Assembly (NCBI GenBank): GCA_023435855.1 | Contig: JAEZLG010000241.1 | Coordinates: 1-5,329 of the forward strand | DNA length: 5,329 bases | Source: Bacillota bacterium | GTDB taxonomy: Bacteria > Bacillota > Clostridia > Christensenellales > CAG-138 | Direction: 5' to 3' | Part shown: positions 5,279 to 5,329 of the stretch, in pieces | How positions within the stretch are numbered: the first letter of the stretch is position 1 | Layout: every line of letters starts with the position of its first letter | The notes under the pieces: model-generated | What the model was told of the DNA's origin: nothing | Database searches by the model: none | Seen by the model: the letters and a program-made list of their open reading frames with translations, nothing else | Position numbers and translations under genes: made by a program

Positions 5279-5329
5279 GCGGGTGTAGCTCAGTGGCAGA
5301 GCGTCGGCTTCCCAAGCCGATAATGTGGG
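5279..5329 (+). tRNA. tRNA-Gly, anticodon CCC (5' part, cut by window end)
   Basis: The first 51 bases of a tRNA are present: acceptor strand GCGGGTG, TA, D-stem GCTC/GAGC with loop AGTGGCA, G26, anticodon stem TCGGC/GCCGA, and the 7-base loop TTCCCAA with anticodon CCC at 5311-5313. The T-arm and 3' acceptor strand are off the window. The GCGGGTGTAG beginning is typical of bacterial tRNA-Gly, and CCC reads the GGG codon. A matching CACCCGC 3' strand should follow. Confidence 0.92.

Overview
The window looks like an ordinary chromosomal segment of a Clostridia-type Bacillota with roughly balanced base composition. The evidence is strong AGGAGG-type ribosome binding sites, sigma-A-type promoters (TTGACA/TATAAT with 17-base spacers), hairpin-plus-T-tract terminators, a TIGR01906/DUF1461 membrane protein typical of Gram-positive bacteria, and a PutP symporter. 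Assignment below class is not possible by eye.

Layout. (1) 1-534, minus strand: the first 178 codons of an unrecognised protein that runs off the left edge. (2) 535-828: a divergent intergenic region. On the minus strand it holds a likely structured 5' leader of about 230 nt: an 18-bp palindrome, a GC-rich three-way junction, then a hairpin with seven T's just before the gene's Shine-Dalgarno. This is the most interesting part of the window. Its candidate promoter overlaps the candidate promoter of the plus-strand operon. (3) 829-3338, plus strand: a three-gene cluster with a 16-base gap and then an overlap, encoding a Nudix hydrolase (ADP-ribose pyrophosphatase/NrtR-like), a TIGR01906/DUF1461 membrane protein and TsaD (tRNA t6A synthesis), closed by a perfect hairpin terminator at 3371-3407. 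(4) 3408-5149: monocistronic putP (sodium/proline symporter) with a near-consensus promoter, two inverted repeats around that promoter, and its own terminator. The longest open frame starts upstream inside the promoter; the real start is the ATG at 3527. (5) 5150-5329: a near-consensus promoter and the 5' part of tRNA-Gly(CCC), cut by the right edge.

How the genes relate: the Nudix-DUF1461-tsaD group is probably one transcript, with tsaD translationally coupled to the DUF1461 gene. The functional link is not obvious; Nudix enzymes clean up nucleotide metabolites, TsaD modifies ANN-decoding tRNAs, and the membrane protein has no known role. putP and the tRNA are independent units. No mobile element, CRISPR array or defence module was seen. 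The only candidate for something undescribed is the RNA leader in front of the unknown minus-strand gene.
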